Shown: positions 14,858 to 23,590 of the stretch, piece by piece | Position numbering within the stretch: position 1 is the stretch's first letter | How the letters are laid out: every line of letters begins with the position of its first letter | NCBI RefSeq assembly: GCF_000344805.1 | Contig: NC_020453.1 | Span: forward strand, 2,604,001-2,668,000 | DNA length: 64,000 bases | Direction: 5' to 3' | Source: Bradyrhizobium oligotrophicum S58 | GTDB taxonomy: Bacteria > Pseudomonadota > Alphaproteobacteria > Rhizobiales > Xanthobacteraceae | Position numbers and translations under genes: made by a program | The notes under the pieces: generated by a model | Database searches by the model: none | What the model saw: the letters and a program-made list of their open reading frames with translations, nothing else | What the model was told of the DNA's origin: nothing

Positions 14858-15616
14858 TCAGTCAGCCGGTGGTCCCATGTCGTCGTCGGCCTTCTTCTTC
14901 TTTTTCTTGTCGGTCTTGGCGAGTGCGTAGGCGCCGGCATTCTTCAGCGTGATCGGGGGCTGGCCGACGACATATTGCGAGATCCACGCCATGGTTCGCT
15001 CATGCGCCAGCGCGGCGGCGGCCTCGTCGTACGTCTCACCCTCGCCATCGAACGCGTGGGAGGCGCCGGGATAGGAGAAGGCGCTGACTTCGGGATGATA
15101 GGCGCGGAACATGCTGACGTCCGTGAAGGGGACGACGGCGTCGGCCTCGCCGAAATGCAGCAGCGTCGGCACTTTGCGCTTGGCGCCGGCCGCATCGACC
15201 ACGCCGGTCGCGTAGTAGCTCACGGCGCAGGCCAAGCCCGACACGCGGTTGGCCGCGTTGTAGGCCAGACCGCCGCCGCCGCCGAAGCCGACCAATGCGA
15301 CCTTGCCGCAATCCTTGACGCTATCGACCGTCGACTGAATCTCGGCCAGCAGAGCCGCCGCTGGATCCTGCGCGGCCGCGGCGGGCTCGCTGTCAGTTTC
15401 GGTCGCGGTCGTCACCGGGGGCGATAACTCGGGCGCGATCACAACGTAGCCGCTGGCTGCGAATGTGCCGGCGAGTTTTCGCACCTTGCCCGCGGCGTTG
15501 GCGCAGTCCGGCAGCACGACGATGGCGCCCTTCGGCGTCTCGGCGGGATCGGCGCGAAACGCCTGGAATGTGTGTCCGTCGCTGGCGGTCAGCCTGACCG
15601 TGCTCTCCGTGGGCAT
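14858..15616 (-). CDS. Dienelactone-hydrolase-fold protein, nucleophile missing
   Basis: This 252-aa alpha/beta hydrolase is of the dienelactone hydrolase type. The acid (FGEADAVVP) and His (PGASHAFDG) regions are present. The nucleophile elbow, normally GxCxGG, reads G110-F-G-G-G-G, with Gly112 where Cys or Ser should be. The C-terminus has a lysine-rich tail (KTDKKKKKKADDD). It may be catalytically dead or use another residue. Start ATG 15616. It is part of the leftward, probably NifA-controlled operon. Confidence 0.85.
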   Translation of the reverse strand: MPTESTVRLTASDGHTFQAFRADPAETPKGAIVVLPDCANAAGKVRKLAGTFAASGYVVIAPELSPPVTTATETDSEPAAAAQDPAAALLAEIQSTVDSVKDCGKVALVGFGGGGGLAYNAANRVSGLACAVSYYATGVVDAAGAKRKVPTLLHFGEADAVVPFTDVSMFRAYHPEVSAFSYPGASHAFDGEGETYDEAAAALAHERTMAWISQYVVGQPPITLKNAGAYALAKTDKKKKKKADDDMGPPAD

Positions 15617-15653
15617 GCGATGCTCCTGCTTCTTTCGGCGCGGTAGCCGCGCG

Positions 15654-16019
15654 TTACAACAAACCCAGCTCCAACGCGGTCTCTTCGGACATGCGCGACT
15701 TGTCCCACGGCGGCTCGAACACGAGCGTGACTGTGACCGAGACGACGCCGTCGACGGACTGAACCGCTTCCTCGACCATCCGGACGATCTCGCTCGCGAC
15801 CGGGCAGCCTGGCGCCGTCAAGGTCATGTCGATCTCGATCGCGCCGCCACCCTGGTGAGCGATCCGATAGATCAATCCGAGATCGTAGACATTGACCGGA
15901 ATCTCGGGGTCATAGACCGTCCGCAAGGCGGCGATCACACTCTCGGCGGCATCCTGGGAGCCGGTCGACAGGGCGGTCTGCGCCGTGGGAGGAGGGGGCG
16001 CGGCGTGCATGGTGGTCAT
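15654..16019 (-). CDS. SufT/MIP18-family (DUF59) Fe-S maturation protein
   Basis: This 121-aa protein carries the MIP18 core: ALRTVYDPEIPVNVYDLGLIYRI followed by MTLTAPGCPVASEI with the conserved Cys. A flexible proline/alanine N-terminus of about 20 aa precedes it. Family members (SufT, PaaD-like) help load Fe-S clusters. It lies between the TPR-like and hydrolase-like genes, with 92 and 37 nt spacing. Its nif context suggests nitrogenase-specific Fe-S work. Confidence 0.9.
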   Translation of the reverse strand: MTTMHAAPPPPTAQTALSTGSQDAAESVIAALRTVYDPEIPVNVYDLGLIYRIAHQGGGAIEIDMTLTAPGCPVASEIVRMVEEAVQSVDGVVSVTVTLVFEPPWDKSRMSEETALELGLL

Positions 16020-16111
16020 GCGTTGGTTCCTCTCTGGATTCTGGTTCGCTCCGGGCGATGGTCGTTCGGCTTCGTGTCCGTATTGCGCGTTGCTTCAAGC
16101 ATGATGGTGTC

Positions 16112-16597
16112 TCACTCCGAGCCGATCCCCTCGGCGAGCGCGGCGACGACCGGCCATCCGACGGCGCCGGTCGGGTCGAGCCGGCGCAACGCGCCGAGCA
16201 TGTTGGCCGCGCTGGTGGAATCGTTGTTGCGCAGGTGAATGAAGGCGAGGGCTTTCAGCGTGTAGAGCGCGAAGCGGCCGGCGCCATCGGGCAGCGGATC
16301 GTGCGGCACCCAGCGCCGCCAATCCGCAGGCCAGCCGGCCTGGCGCGCAGCCTCCGCGAGACCGAGCTCGGCGACCGCCTTCGCCTCGTCGAGATGGCCC
16401 TGATAGGTGTGAATCTTATAGAGACAGAAGTAGGTCGGCAGCTGCTGTGGCGCGGCGGCCAGCGCCTGTCGAAACAGCCGGTCGGCCCGGACGTGGTCGC
16501 GGCGGTACGCCGCCACGCCCTGCTGCAGCAACGCATCGATCTCTTCAGGCAGGTCGCCGAAGTTGATCGTGTCGGGTTCACTGACGAGTTCGAGCAT
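16112..16597 (-). CDS. TPR-like helical protein, relative of 9106-9639
   Basis: This 161-aa all-helical protein has TPR-like units (LLQQGVAAYRRDHVRADRLFRQALAAAPQQLPTYFCLYKIHTYQGHLDEAKAVAELGL). Its WPADWRRWVPHDP and LYTLKALAFIHLRNND blocks mirror LPPHWRDVRPEHA and MFTLKGYAYLQMRLGN in the protein at 9106-9639. The two genes are therefore distant paralogues. The start is ATG 16597; an in-frame TTG at 16615 is less likely. It heads the leftward operon. Confidence 0.8.
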   Translation of the reverse strand: MLELVSEPDTINFGDLPEEIDALLQQGVAAYRRDHVRADRLFRQALAAAPQQLPTYFCLYKIHTYQGHLDEAKAVAELGLAEAARQAGWPADWRRWVPHDPLPDGAGRFALYTLKALAFIHLRNNDSTSAANMLGALRRLDPTGAVGWPVVAALAEGIGSE

Positions 16598-16620
16598 TGC
16601 ATTGACCTCGATCAAAGCTT

Positions 16621-16636
16621 TGCAAGACGCGGACCG
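16621..16636 (-). promoter_or_regulatory. Sigma-54 promoter candidate, leftward operon
   Basis: The minus strand has GG (16635-16634) and GC (16623-16622) exactly 10 nt apart (CGGTCC ... TTGCA). It is about 25-35 nt before the start at 16597. The -24 box is imperfect outside the GG. Confidence 0.5.
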
Positions 16637-16696
16637 TTCTTACGCAGGCGCAGCAGGCGCGGGCGTCGGTACGAAGCGCGCGGAAAACGCGGCGGA

Positions 16697-16712
16697 TGTT
16701 GCATTTTCAACG
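16697..16712. promoter_or_regulatory. Imperfect NifA-like site
   Basis: TGTTGCATTTTCAACG is TGT-N10-ACG, one base off the NifA consensus. It lies between the divergent sigma-54 promoters at 16621 and 16827. Confidence 0.4.
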
Positions 16713-16738
16713 CTCGATCTTTGCTGCGCTGTCAGCGA

Positions 16739-16754
16739 TGTCGCAAAGACGACG
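16739..16754. promoter_or_regulatory. Imperfect NifA-like site
   Basis: TGTCGCAAAGACGACG is TGT-N10-ACG, the same one-base deviation. It is 88 nt upstream of the bolA -24 element. Confidence 0.4.
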
Positions 16755-16826
16755 CGCCTCGTGACGGCTTCGGTGCAGCACGGGCGTCGAACGACGATGA
16801 GCCGGCGAATACGACCTGCAAAGGAT

Positions 16827-16842
16827 TGGTTCGGAGCTTGCA
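16827..16842 (+). promoter_or_regulatory. Sigma-54 promoter of the bolA-grx operon
   Basis: TGGTTCGGAGCTTGCA has GG-N10-GC spacing and a perfect -12 TTGCA. It is 34 nt before the start codon 16876. Confidence 0.65.
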
Positions 16843-16875
16843 TGACGCCCTGCCAATCCAGCGGGAGACACGGCG

Positions 16876-17109
16876 ATGGCGATGGCAGCAACTGATATCG
16901 AGCGTCTGATCAAGGACGCGTTCCCGGATGCAATCGTCGTGATCGAGGATCTGGCCGGCGACGGCGACCATTATTCGGCGCGCGTCACCTCACAGGCTTT
17001 CGCGGGAAAGAGCCGGGTGCAGCAGCATCAGATGGTCTATTCGGCCCTGAAGGGCCAGATGGGCGGCGTTCTGCATGCGCTCGCGCTCGAGACATCATTG
17101 CCGAAATGA
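16876..17109 (+). CDS. bolA: BolA-family protein
   Basis: This 77-aa BolA/IbaG-type protein starts MAMAATDIERLIKDAFPDAIVVIEDLAGDGDHYSARV. It has the conserved QQHQMVYSALKGQMGGVLHALAL helix. BolA proteins pair with CGFS glutaredoxins to bind a shared 2Fe-2S cluster. The very next gene is such a glutaredoxin. The sigma-54-like promoter suggests a copy dedicated to nitrogen-fixing growth. Confidence 0.92.
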   Translation: MAMAATDIERLIKDAFPDAIVVIEDLAGDGDHYSARVTSQAFAGKSRVQQHQMVYSALKGQMGGVLHALALETSLPK

Positions 17110-17160
17110 TCGGCGCTGCCGAACTGATCGGTCGCATCCAGGGATGAAAGGATTACGTCA

Positions 17161-17490
17161 ATGTCGACATCCGAACGCATTCAGAAGCTGATCGACAGCA
17201 ATGATATCGTTCTCTTCATGAAGGGCGTGCCGGCGGCACCGCAATGCGGCTTCTCGTCCGCGGTGGCACAGATCCTGGCAAAGCTCGACGTGCCCTTTGA
17301 AGGCGTCAACGTGCTGGCCGATCCCTTCATCCGCGAGGGAATCAAGGAATTCTCCAACTGGCCGACCATTCCCCAGCTGTATGTGAAGGGCGAGTTCGTC
17401 GGCGGCTGCGATATCGTGCGCGAGATGTTCCAGGCCGGTGAGCTCGCGACCCTGCTGGCCGACAAGGGCATCAAGGCGCCGGCGTCATGA
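17161..17490 (+). CDS. grxD: Monothiol glutaredoxin (Grx4 type)
   Basis: This 109-aa protein has the CGFS active site at C29-G-F-S ([10 protein letters not shown]), the [20 protein letters not shown] glutathione-binding region, and the usual Grx4 length. It carries or transfers a 2Fe-2S cluster with BolA. It follows bolA by 51 nt. Its stop overlaps the start of the next gene (ATGA). Confidence 0.95.
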   Translation: MSTSERIQKLIDSNDIVLFMKGVPAAPQCGFSSAVAQILAKLDVPFEGVNVLADPFIREGIKEFSNWPTIPQLYVKGEFVGGCDIVREMFQAGELATLLADKGIKAPAS

Positions 17491-17849
17491 GCGATTCTGA
17501 AGTCGCCGAGGCCGATGACGAGTTCGAGGTTCCGCAGCTCTACAAATATCACGCCTTCGTCTGTCTGACGCAGCGGCCACCGGGACATCCGCGCGGCAGC
17601 TGCGGCGCGCTCGGCGTGCAGCCGCTGTGGGACCGGCTCACCAAGACCATCGAATCGCAGCGGCTGACGGATATCGGCGTCACCGCCGCCGGGTGCTTCG
17701 GCTTCTGCAGTGCAGGCCCGATGATGGTGGTCTATCCCGATGGCATCTGGTATCGGCCGACCAAGCCTGAGGACATCGACGAGATCGTCGAGTCCCACTT
17801 CAAGCAGGGCAAGCGCGTCGATCGCCTCGTGATGGTCCTGAAGCGCTGA
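17487..17849 (+). CDS. Thioredoxin-fold 2Fe-2S ferredoxin
   Basis: This 120-aa protein has cysteines C26, C39, C70 and C74 in the order [17 protein letters not shown] ... [10 protein letters not shown]. That is the pattern of thioredoxin-like [2Fe-2S] ferredoxins (the 2Fe2S_thioredx family, which includes the Azotobacter ferredoxin once called FeSII-like/FdIV). It is translationally coupled to the glutaredoxin. The operon is thus a BolA, Grx and 2Fe-2S acceptor set. A terminator follows. Confidence 0.88.
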   Translation: MSDSEVAEADDEFEVPQLYKYHAFVCLTQRPPGHPRGSCGALGVQPLWDRLTKTIESQRLTDIGVTAAGCFGFCSAGPMMVVYPDGIWYRPTKPEDIDEIVESHFKQGKRVDRLVMVLKR

Positions 17850-17858
17850 ACGTGTGGA

Positions 17859-17883
17859 CCGGAGCCGCTCAGCGCGGCTCCGG
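17859..17883. terminator. Bidirectional terminator hairpin
   Basis: CCGGAGCCGC and GCGGCTCCGG form a perfect 10-bp stem around TCAGC. It lies between convergent genes and includes the stop codon of the leftward one. Confidence 0.8.
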
Positions 17884-18288
17884 ACATGGTGTAGACGGTT
17901 CGGGTCGCGTGCAGCCCTGGACATCGTCCAGGTCATCGTCACGCTGAAGCAGCGACAGCACCGGCTGGCGGTCGAAGCCGGCGCAGCACTGGCCATCGGC
18001 TTCGATGAGCGGGCGGCGGATCAGCAGTGGGTCCTCGAGCATCAGATCGATCGCTGCGACGGCGCCGATCGTCTCCGGCTCGATCTCGCCGGATTTGACG
18101 CGCGGCGAGGCTGGGTTGAACCAGGCCCAGACCGGCGTCTCGGCAAAAAACGCACGCAGCCGCTCGCCGGTCCAGGGCTCGGTCAGAAGATTCCGGGCGA
18201 CCACCTCATGGCCGGCGCGCGCCAGCATCAGCTTCTGGCGCGCATTGGTGCCGCAACCCGGCTTCTCGTAGAACACGATCGTCGTCAC
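17869..18288 (-). CDS. Nitrogenase-associated ArsC/Spx-fold protein
   Basis: This 139-aa protein starts at GTG 18288, two nt past the stop of the response-regulator gene. TTIVFYEKPGCGTNARQKLMLARAGHEVVARNLLTEPW ... WFNPASPRVKSGEI matches the nitrogenase-associated branch of the arsenate-reductase (thioredoxin) fold. Only one active-site-like Cys (PGCGT) is present, so arsenate reduction is unlikely. The precise role in diazotrophs is unknown. It is co-transcribed with the pseudo-receiver gene. Confidence 0.9.
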   Translation of the reverse strand: MTTIVFYEKPGCGTNARQKLMLARAGHEVVARNLLTEPWTGERLRAFFAETPVWAWFNPASPRVKSGEIEPETIGAVAAIDLMLEDPLLIRRPLIEADGQCCAGFDRQPVLSLLQRDDDLDDVQGCTRPEPSTPCPEPR

Positions 18289-18289
18289 G

Positions 18290-18721
18290 TCAGATGCCAC
18301 CGAGCTGGACCAGCGTCGCGCCGCCGGCGCGGCCGAGAATGGTGTCGACCTTCTTGCGCACCGTTTCGATCGTGAGCGGCTTGACCACGGCGCCGTGTGC
18401 ACCGGCCTTGAGCCCTTCGATCGCGATTGCCTCGTCGGACTTCGCGGTGACGATCAGGATCCGAACGCCCTTGAATTTGGCAGCGATCTCCCGGATGAGC
18501 TCGGGACCGCGTTGCTTCAGAAATGAGACGCCGAGCAGCACCACGTTCGGCGCTAGCCAGTCGACGCCCTTCTCATAAGCCTCCTCCGGTGTCGCCAGCT
18601 CATGTGTCTCGATTTCATCGTGTAACATGAACTGCAGGGCCGCACGCGTGATCTCGTCGTCATCGATCACGAACACGCGCCGCTGGTCCACCGCTTTCGC
18701 CGTTTCAACGCCGATCTGCAT
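18290..18721 (-). CDS. Stand-alone pseudo-receiver protein
   Basis: This 143-aa protein has a complete CheY-like receiver fold and no output domain. The acidic pocket D20-D22 (VIDDDE), the switch Thr92 (IVTAK) and Lys114 (VVKPL) are intact. The phospho-acceptor position in PNVVLLGVSFL is Gly64 instead of Asp, so phosphorylation is not expected. The start at 18721 has GAGGAGG 5 nt upstream; an in-frame ATG at 18748 lacks this. It is divergent from nifH. Confidence 0.88.
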   Translation of the reverse strand: MQIGVETAKAVDQRRVFVIDDDEITRAALQFMLHDEIETHELATPEEAYEKGVDWLAPNVVLLGVSFLKQRGPELIREIAAKFKGVRILIVTAKSDEAIAIEGLKAGAHGAVVKPLTIETVRKKVDTILGRAGGATLVQLGGI

Positions 18722-18765
18722 TGCATCCTCCTCAAGTCTCTGCCGCAAGGCTGCACAGGAGGACT

Positions 18766-18782
18766 AGCAAATCTCGTTCCGC
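18766..18782 (-). promoter_or_regulatory. Sigma-54 promoter candidate for the pseudo-receiver operon
   Basis: The minus strand has GG (18780-18779) and GC (18768-18767) separated by 10 nt, with TTGC at -12. It is 45 nt before the start codon. The NifA sites at 18811 and 18863 lie upstream of it. Confidence 0.55.
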
Positions 18783-18810
18783 ACCTTGCGCGGCTGCAGA
18801 GCGGCTCCGT

Positions 18811-18826
18811 TGTGTCGTTTCGGACA
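18811..18826. promoter_or_regulatory. NifA upstream activator site 1 (nifH region)
   Basis: TGTGTCGTTTCGGACA is a perfect TGT-N10-ACA. It sits between the divergent sigma-54 promoters of the pseudo-receiver operon and nifH. Confidence 0.75.
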
Positions 18827-18862
18827 GCGCGGCGCGTCATCGGATCTTGCGAGGCATTCCGA

Positions 18863-18878
18863 TGTCGGGTTTGCAACA
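18863..18878. promoter_or_regulatory. NifA upstream activator site 2 (nifH region)
   Basis: TGTCGGGTTTGCAACA is a perfect TGT-N10-ACA, centred about 100 nt before the predicted nifH transcription start. It is 52 bp from site 1, or about five helical turns. Confidence 0.8.
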
Positions 18879-18947
18879 CGCCGCGATCGGCTGCGGATTG
18901 CTCCTCATCGCCTTCAAAACATGGCCATTTTCGTTGTTCGCAAGCTC

Positions 18948-18963
18948 TGGCACAGCGGTTGCA
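18948..18963 (+). promoter_or_regulatory. Sigma-54 promoter of nifH
   Basis: TGGCACAGCGGTTGCA matches the -24/-12 consensus perfectly. The predicted leader to the nifH start at 19130 is about 155 nt long and contains no clear ORF. The whole gap 18722-19129 is regulatory. Confidence 0.93.
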
Positions 18964-18988
18964 AAACTGTTTGCCAGGCAATGGTTGA

Positions 18989-20017
<1,029 letters not shown>

Positions 20018-20025
20018 GCAGTCTT

Positions 20026-20060
20026 GGTACCGGCCTTCCTCCCGTCGGAGGGCCGGTACC
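20026..20060 (+). terminator. Hairpin after nifH
   Basis: GGTACCGGCC (20026-20035) and GGCCGGTACC (20051-20060) form a perfect stem with a 15-nt loop. It lies between nifH and nifQ and has no T-run. It probably stabilises the nifH message and attenuates read-through into nifQ. Confidence 0.7.
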
Positions 20061-20102
20061 TCATTGCATGTCCCATCGGCAGATACAGCAGGGGATCGCG
20101 AC

Positions 20103-20834
20103 ATGGCCATCGCAACTGGATCAACATCCGTTGGTGGAAGCCTGCAACCGCTGCCGGGCAGCACAGCCTTCCTGGACGACGACAGGCGGCGTCACGGGCG
20201 CGAGATCTACCGCCTGTTGACGGGCACCGATCCCGCCGAAGCGCTGATCGACAGCGACGCCAGTTTCGACCGCCACGTGATCGCATCGATCCTCGCGGTC
20301 TCCGCGATGGAACACGGCGCGCTGGCGGAGCGCGTTGGGCTTTCGACCGTCGAACTGATTGCCTTGCTGGCGCGGCTGTTTCCCGCAGCATCGATCGATT
20401 CCTCCTGGCTGCCGGTCACCGGCGCCGCGGCGGCGCCCGATGACGATGAGGTCGCGATGGTGCGCGACCTGCTCGCGGCACAGCGCTCCACAGCGGGCGA
20501 CGTCGGTCGGTGGCTCACGGCCATGGTGGCGCGCCGCGCCATGGAGCCGAACCATCTGTGGGAGGACCTCGGTCTGCGCGAGCGCTCCGAGCTGTCGCGG
20601 CTGCTGCTGCGCCACTTCGCACCGCTGGCCAGCCGCAATACCAGGAACATGCGCTGGAAGCGCTTCTTCTACCGCATGCTGTGCGAGGACGATGGCTTCG
20701 TGATGTGCACGACGCCGATCTGCACCCAGTGCAACGACTTCCAGCTCTGCTTCGGCGAGGAGAGCGGCGAGAGCCGGATGGCCGAGCGCCGCCGCGAGGT
20801 CGCGCTCCAGGAGGCGGCAAGCGCCGCAATGTGA
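20103..20834 (+). CDS. nifQ: NifQ, molybdenum donor for FeMo-co
   Basis: This 243-aa protein has the NifQ C-terminal signature C-x4-C-x2-C-x5-C (MCTTPICTQCNDFQLCF), which binds the Mo-Fe-S cluster passed to the NifEN/NifH assembly complex. The upstream RNMRWKRFFYRMLC block is also typical. The N-terminal half is less conserved. ATG 20103 has GGGG 8 nt before it. It is 85 nt behind nifH and 15 nt before the Irr-like gene. Confidence 0.94.
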   Translation: MAIATGSTSVGGSLQPLPGSTAFLDDDRRRHGREIYRLLTGTDPAEALIDSDASFDRHVIASILAVSAMEHGALAERVGLSTVELIALLARLFPAASIDSSWLPVTGAAAAPDDDEVAMVRDLLAAQRSTAGDVGRWLTAMVARRAMEPNHLWEDLGLRERSELSRLLLRHFAPLASRNTRNMRWKRFFYRMLCEDDGFVMCTTPICTQCNDFQLCFGEESGESRMAERRREVALQEAASAAM

Positions 20835-20849
20835 GTTTCGAGGACTGCG

Positions 20850-21347
20850 ATGATGTTGATGGAAAGCCAGCTCCGATCGCCGTGCACCGTTGATGGTGAG
20901 CTGTGCTCCGTCGCGGAAAGCTGCGAAGCGGGCGAGATCCTGATGCGCCGCTGCGAGGACGCGCTGCGCCGGGCTGGCCTGCGCCCGACGCAGCAGCGTC
21001 AGCAGCTGAGCCGCATTCTGTTCGGCAATGGCGACTGTCACATCACCGCCGATGCGCTCTATGCCGCGGCCGTCGCGACCGGAATGAAGATCTCGCAGGC
21101 GACGATCTACAACACGCTCAATCAGTTCGTTGAGCTCGGATTGCTGCGGCAGATCGGGGTCGATGGCTCCAGATCGTTCTTCGACACCAACACGACCGTG
21201 CATCCGCATTTCTTCTACGAGGACGAGGGCGTGCTCGTCGACGTGCCCGGCCATGTCGCATTCGACCAACTGCCCGAGCCGCTGCCGGGCTACGGCATGG
21301 AGCGGATCGACGTCATCATCCACCTGCGCCGCAAGCGCGACGCCTGA
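20850..21347 (+). CDS. Irr-like Fur-family regulator
   Basis: This 165-aa protein has the Fur winged-helix core (RRAGLRPTQQRQQLSRILF ... HITADALYAAAVATGMKISQATIYNTLNQFVELGLLRQI). It also has the Irr-type C-terminal half (DTNTTVHPHFFYEDEGVLVDVPG). The N-terminal GCPWHD haem-regulatory motif of B. japonicum Irr is absent. HPHFF replaces the HHH stretch. It may sense iron or haem status and is carried on the nifH-nifQ transcript. Its targets cannot be seen from the sequence. Confidence 0.87.
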   Translation: MMLMESQLRSPCTVDGELCSVAESCEAGEILMRRCEDALRRAGLRPTQQRQQLSRILFGNGDCHITADALYAAAVATGMKISQATIYNTLNQFVELGLLRQIGVDGSRSFFDTNTTVHPHFFYEDEGVLVDVPGHVAFDQLPEPLPGYGMERIDVIIHLRRKRDA

Positions 21348-21418
21348 CGGCGTCGGCCGGCTTGCCGCATCGCGGCTGTGCGCAGGGCCCGCCGCCTCCT
21401 GCGTTGGATTCCCGACCC

Positions 21419-21434
21419 TGTTACGAATCCGACA
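21419..21434. promoter_or_regulatory. NifA upstream activator site of nifV
   Basis: TGTTACGAATCCGACA is a perfect TGT-N10-ACA, 72 nt before the -24 element at 21491. Confidence 0.78.
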
Positions 21435-21490
21435 ATTCCCTCGTAGGAAAAATCATCATCTTCTCAATGGATTGGAGTGATTTCCGGCCG

Positions 21491-21506
21491 TGGCATGGCC
21501 GTTGCT
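21491..21506 (+). promoter_or_regulatory. Sigma-54 promoter of nifV-cysE-nifW
   Basis: TGGCATGGCCGTTGCT has an intact GG-N10-GC core. The nifV start is 70 nt downstream. Confidence 0.82.
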
Positions 21507-21575
21507 CAGTGACTTTAAGGCCGCGACGGAGTGTCTCGTTCCAGCGGTCGACACAGGTTGCGACGGAGCAAGTGA

Positions 21576-22796
21576 ATGCCTGACGTCCCCGGACAGCGCG
21601 GGCCGCACACCGCCCAGGATGCCGGCTCTGCCGCGAGCCGGATATTTGGGAGCCCGATGCCGCGGGTGATCCTGAACGATACGACCTTGCGTGACGGTGA
21701 GCAGGCCCCAGGGGTGGCCTTCGCCCTCGGCGAGAAGCTCGCGATCGCGCGCGCCTTGGCGCGTGCCGGCGTGCCGGAGATTGAGGCCGGAACGCCGGCG
21801 ATGGGGGCGGATGAAATCGCCGCGATCCGCGCGATCGTCGAAGTCGGTCTGCCGGCGACCATCATCGGCTGGTGCCGCATGCGCGAGGCTGACGTCGACG
21901 CGGCGATCGCCGCCGGTGTGTCGATGGTGAATGTGTCGATTCCGACATCCGACATCCAGATAGCGGCCAAGCTCGGCGGCGGCCGCAGCGCTGCGTTGGA
22001 GTTGCTCAAGCGTGTGGTGGGCTATGCACGGGAGCGCGGGCTGGCCGTTGCCGTCGGCGGCGAGGATTCGTCACGTGCTGATGTCGGGTTTCTGGCGGAG
22101 GTGATCGCGACGGCGAAGTCGCTCGGCGCGCGCCGCTTCCGCGTGGCGGATACGTTGAGCGTGCTCGATCCCGATGCGACCTCCGCGCTAGTTGGCGCTC
22201 TGCGGGCGACGACGGACCTCGAGATCGAGTTTCATGGCCATGATGATCTCGGGCTCGCCACGGCCAACACGCTCGCCGCGATCAAGGCCGGCGCGACCCA
22301 CGCGTCGGTCACCGTGATCGGCCTCGGCGAGCGCGCCGGCAACGCGCCGCTCGAGGAGGTCGCAGTCGCCTTGCGGCAGCTCTATCGGCGCGACACGGGC
22401 ATTGTGCTCGCTGAGCTGGATCATGTCGCGAACGTCGTGGCGGCGGCGGCCGCGCGCGCCATTCCGCTCAACAAGGCGATCGTCGGCGAGCACGTCTTCA
22501 CGCATGAATCGGGCATTCACGTCGACGGTCTGCTGAAGGATCAGCGGACCTATCAGGCGCTCGATCCCGTGCTGTTCGGCCGCGCCAACCGCATCGTGAT
22601 CGGCAAGCATTCCGGGTTGTCGGCGATCACCTCGCTGCTGTCAGATCTGCGCCTGCCTGTGAGTGCCGACCAGGCCCAGCGGATCCTCGCTCGCGTGCGC
22701 AAGCATGCGGTCGCCCATAAGGGGCCCGTACCGAAAGAGGCGGTTGCCGCGATCTGGCGCGAGGTCTGTGATCACCCGCTTGCGAGCTTTGCCTGA
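21576..22796 (+). CDS. nifV: Homocitrate synthase NifV
   Basis: This 406-aa enzyme condenses acetyl-CoA and 2-oxoglutarate to homocitrate, the organic ligand of FeMo-co. [15 protein letters not shown] is the DRE-TIM metallolyase motif. [22 protein letters not shown] supplies the metal-binding HxH. The first 27 residues before PRVILNDTT are extra, so a start at the ATG in SPMPRV (21657) is possible. nifV is absent from many symbiosis-only rhizobia; its presence predicts nitrogen fixation outside the plant. Confidence 0.96.
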   Translation: MPDVPGQRGPHTAQDAGSAASRIFGSPMPRVILNDTTLRDGEQAPGVAFALGEKLAIARALARAGVPEIEAGTPAMGADEIAAIRAIVEVGLPATIIGWCRMREADVDAAIAAGVSMVNVSIPTSDIQIAAKLGGGRSAALELLKRVVGYARERGLAVAVGGEDSSRADVGFLAEVIATAKSLGARRFRVADTLSVLDPDATSALVGALRATTDLEIEFHGHDDLGLATANTLAAIKAGATHASVTVIGLGERAGNAPLEEVAVALRQLYRRDTGIVLAELDHVANVVAAAAARAIPLNKAIVGEHVFTHESGIHVDGLLKDQRTYQALDPVLFGRANRIVIGKHSGLSAITSLLSDLRLPVSADQAQRILARVRKHAVAHKGPVPKEAVAAIWREVCDHPLASFA

Positions 22797-22798
22797 TC

Positions 22799-23590
22799 AT
22801 GAGCGATATCGTCGATACGCCGATTGCCAAGCCCATCGCGGCCGCCGCGAGCCCGCCCTCGCTGCTCCGCCTGATCCGCGAGGACATCGGCTGCGTCCGC
22901 TCGCGCGATCCGGCGGCGCGCAGCGAGGTCGAGACGCTGCTGACCTATCCCGGCATCCACGCACTGATCTGGCACCGCCTGGCACACCGGCTGTGGGCGC
23001 GCGGCTGGCGTTTTCCGGCGCGGCTGCTGTCTTGGCTAGGGCGCTTCTTGTCGAATGTCGACATCCATCCGGGCGCGGAGATCGGGCGCCGTTTCTTCAT
23101 CGATCACGGCGCCTGCGTCGTGATCGGTGAGACCGCGGAGGTCGGCGACGACGTCACGCTCTATCACGGCGTCACCCTGGGCGGCACGTCATGGTCGCCG
23201 GGCAAGCGGCACCCGACGTTGGAAGACGGGGTCGTCGTCGGCGCTGGCGCCAAGATCCTCGGACCGATCACGATCGGGCCTCGCACCCGCGTCGGCGCCA
23301 ACTCCGTCGTCATCCAGAGCACGCCGCCTGACGTCACGGTGGTCGGCATCCCCGCCAAAGTGGTGCGGCCCGAGTTCACGCATCGGCGCACCGTCGGGCG
23401 CATCGATCTGGATCACCATCTGATGCCTGATCCGGTCGGCGAGGCACTCTCAGTGATGCTGGACCGCATCGATTTCCTCGAAGCGCAGCTGGCTCACATC
23501 AGGCAGAAGGTGCGCCAGGGGCCGCCACTGCCGGCGCCGACCAGTGCCTGCGAGGTTGATCCGATTCTGACCCAAGGAGCCAAGCAATGA
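22799..23590 (+). CDS. cysE: Serine O-acetyltransferase CysE
   Basis: This 263-aa protein has the left-handed beta-helix hexapeptide repeats and the SAT signature ([42 protein letters not shown]). It makes O-acetylserine for cysteine, the sulfur source of NifS. A copy within nif clusters is known in Azotobacter (cysE1). It lies 2 nt after nifV and overlaps nifW by 4 nt, so it is clearly nif-co-regulated. Confidence 0.95.
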   Translation: MSDIVDTPIAKPIAAAASPPSLLRLIREDIGCVRSRDPAARSEVETLLTYPGIHALIWHRLAHRLWARGWRFPARLLSWLGRFLSNVDIHPGAEIGRRFFIDHGACVVIGETAEVGDDVTLYHGVTLGGTSWSPGKRHPTLEDGVVVGAGAKILGPITIGPRTRVGANSVVIQSTPPDVTVVGIPAKVVRPEFTHRRTVGRIDLDHHLMPDPVGEALSVMLDRIDFLEAQLAHIRQKVRQGPPLPAPTSACEVDPILTQGAKQ

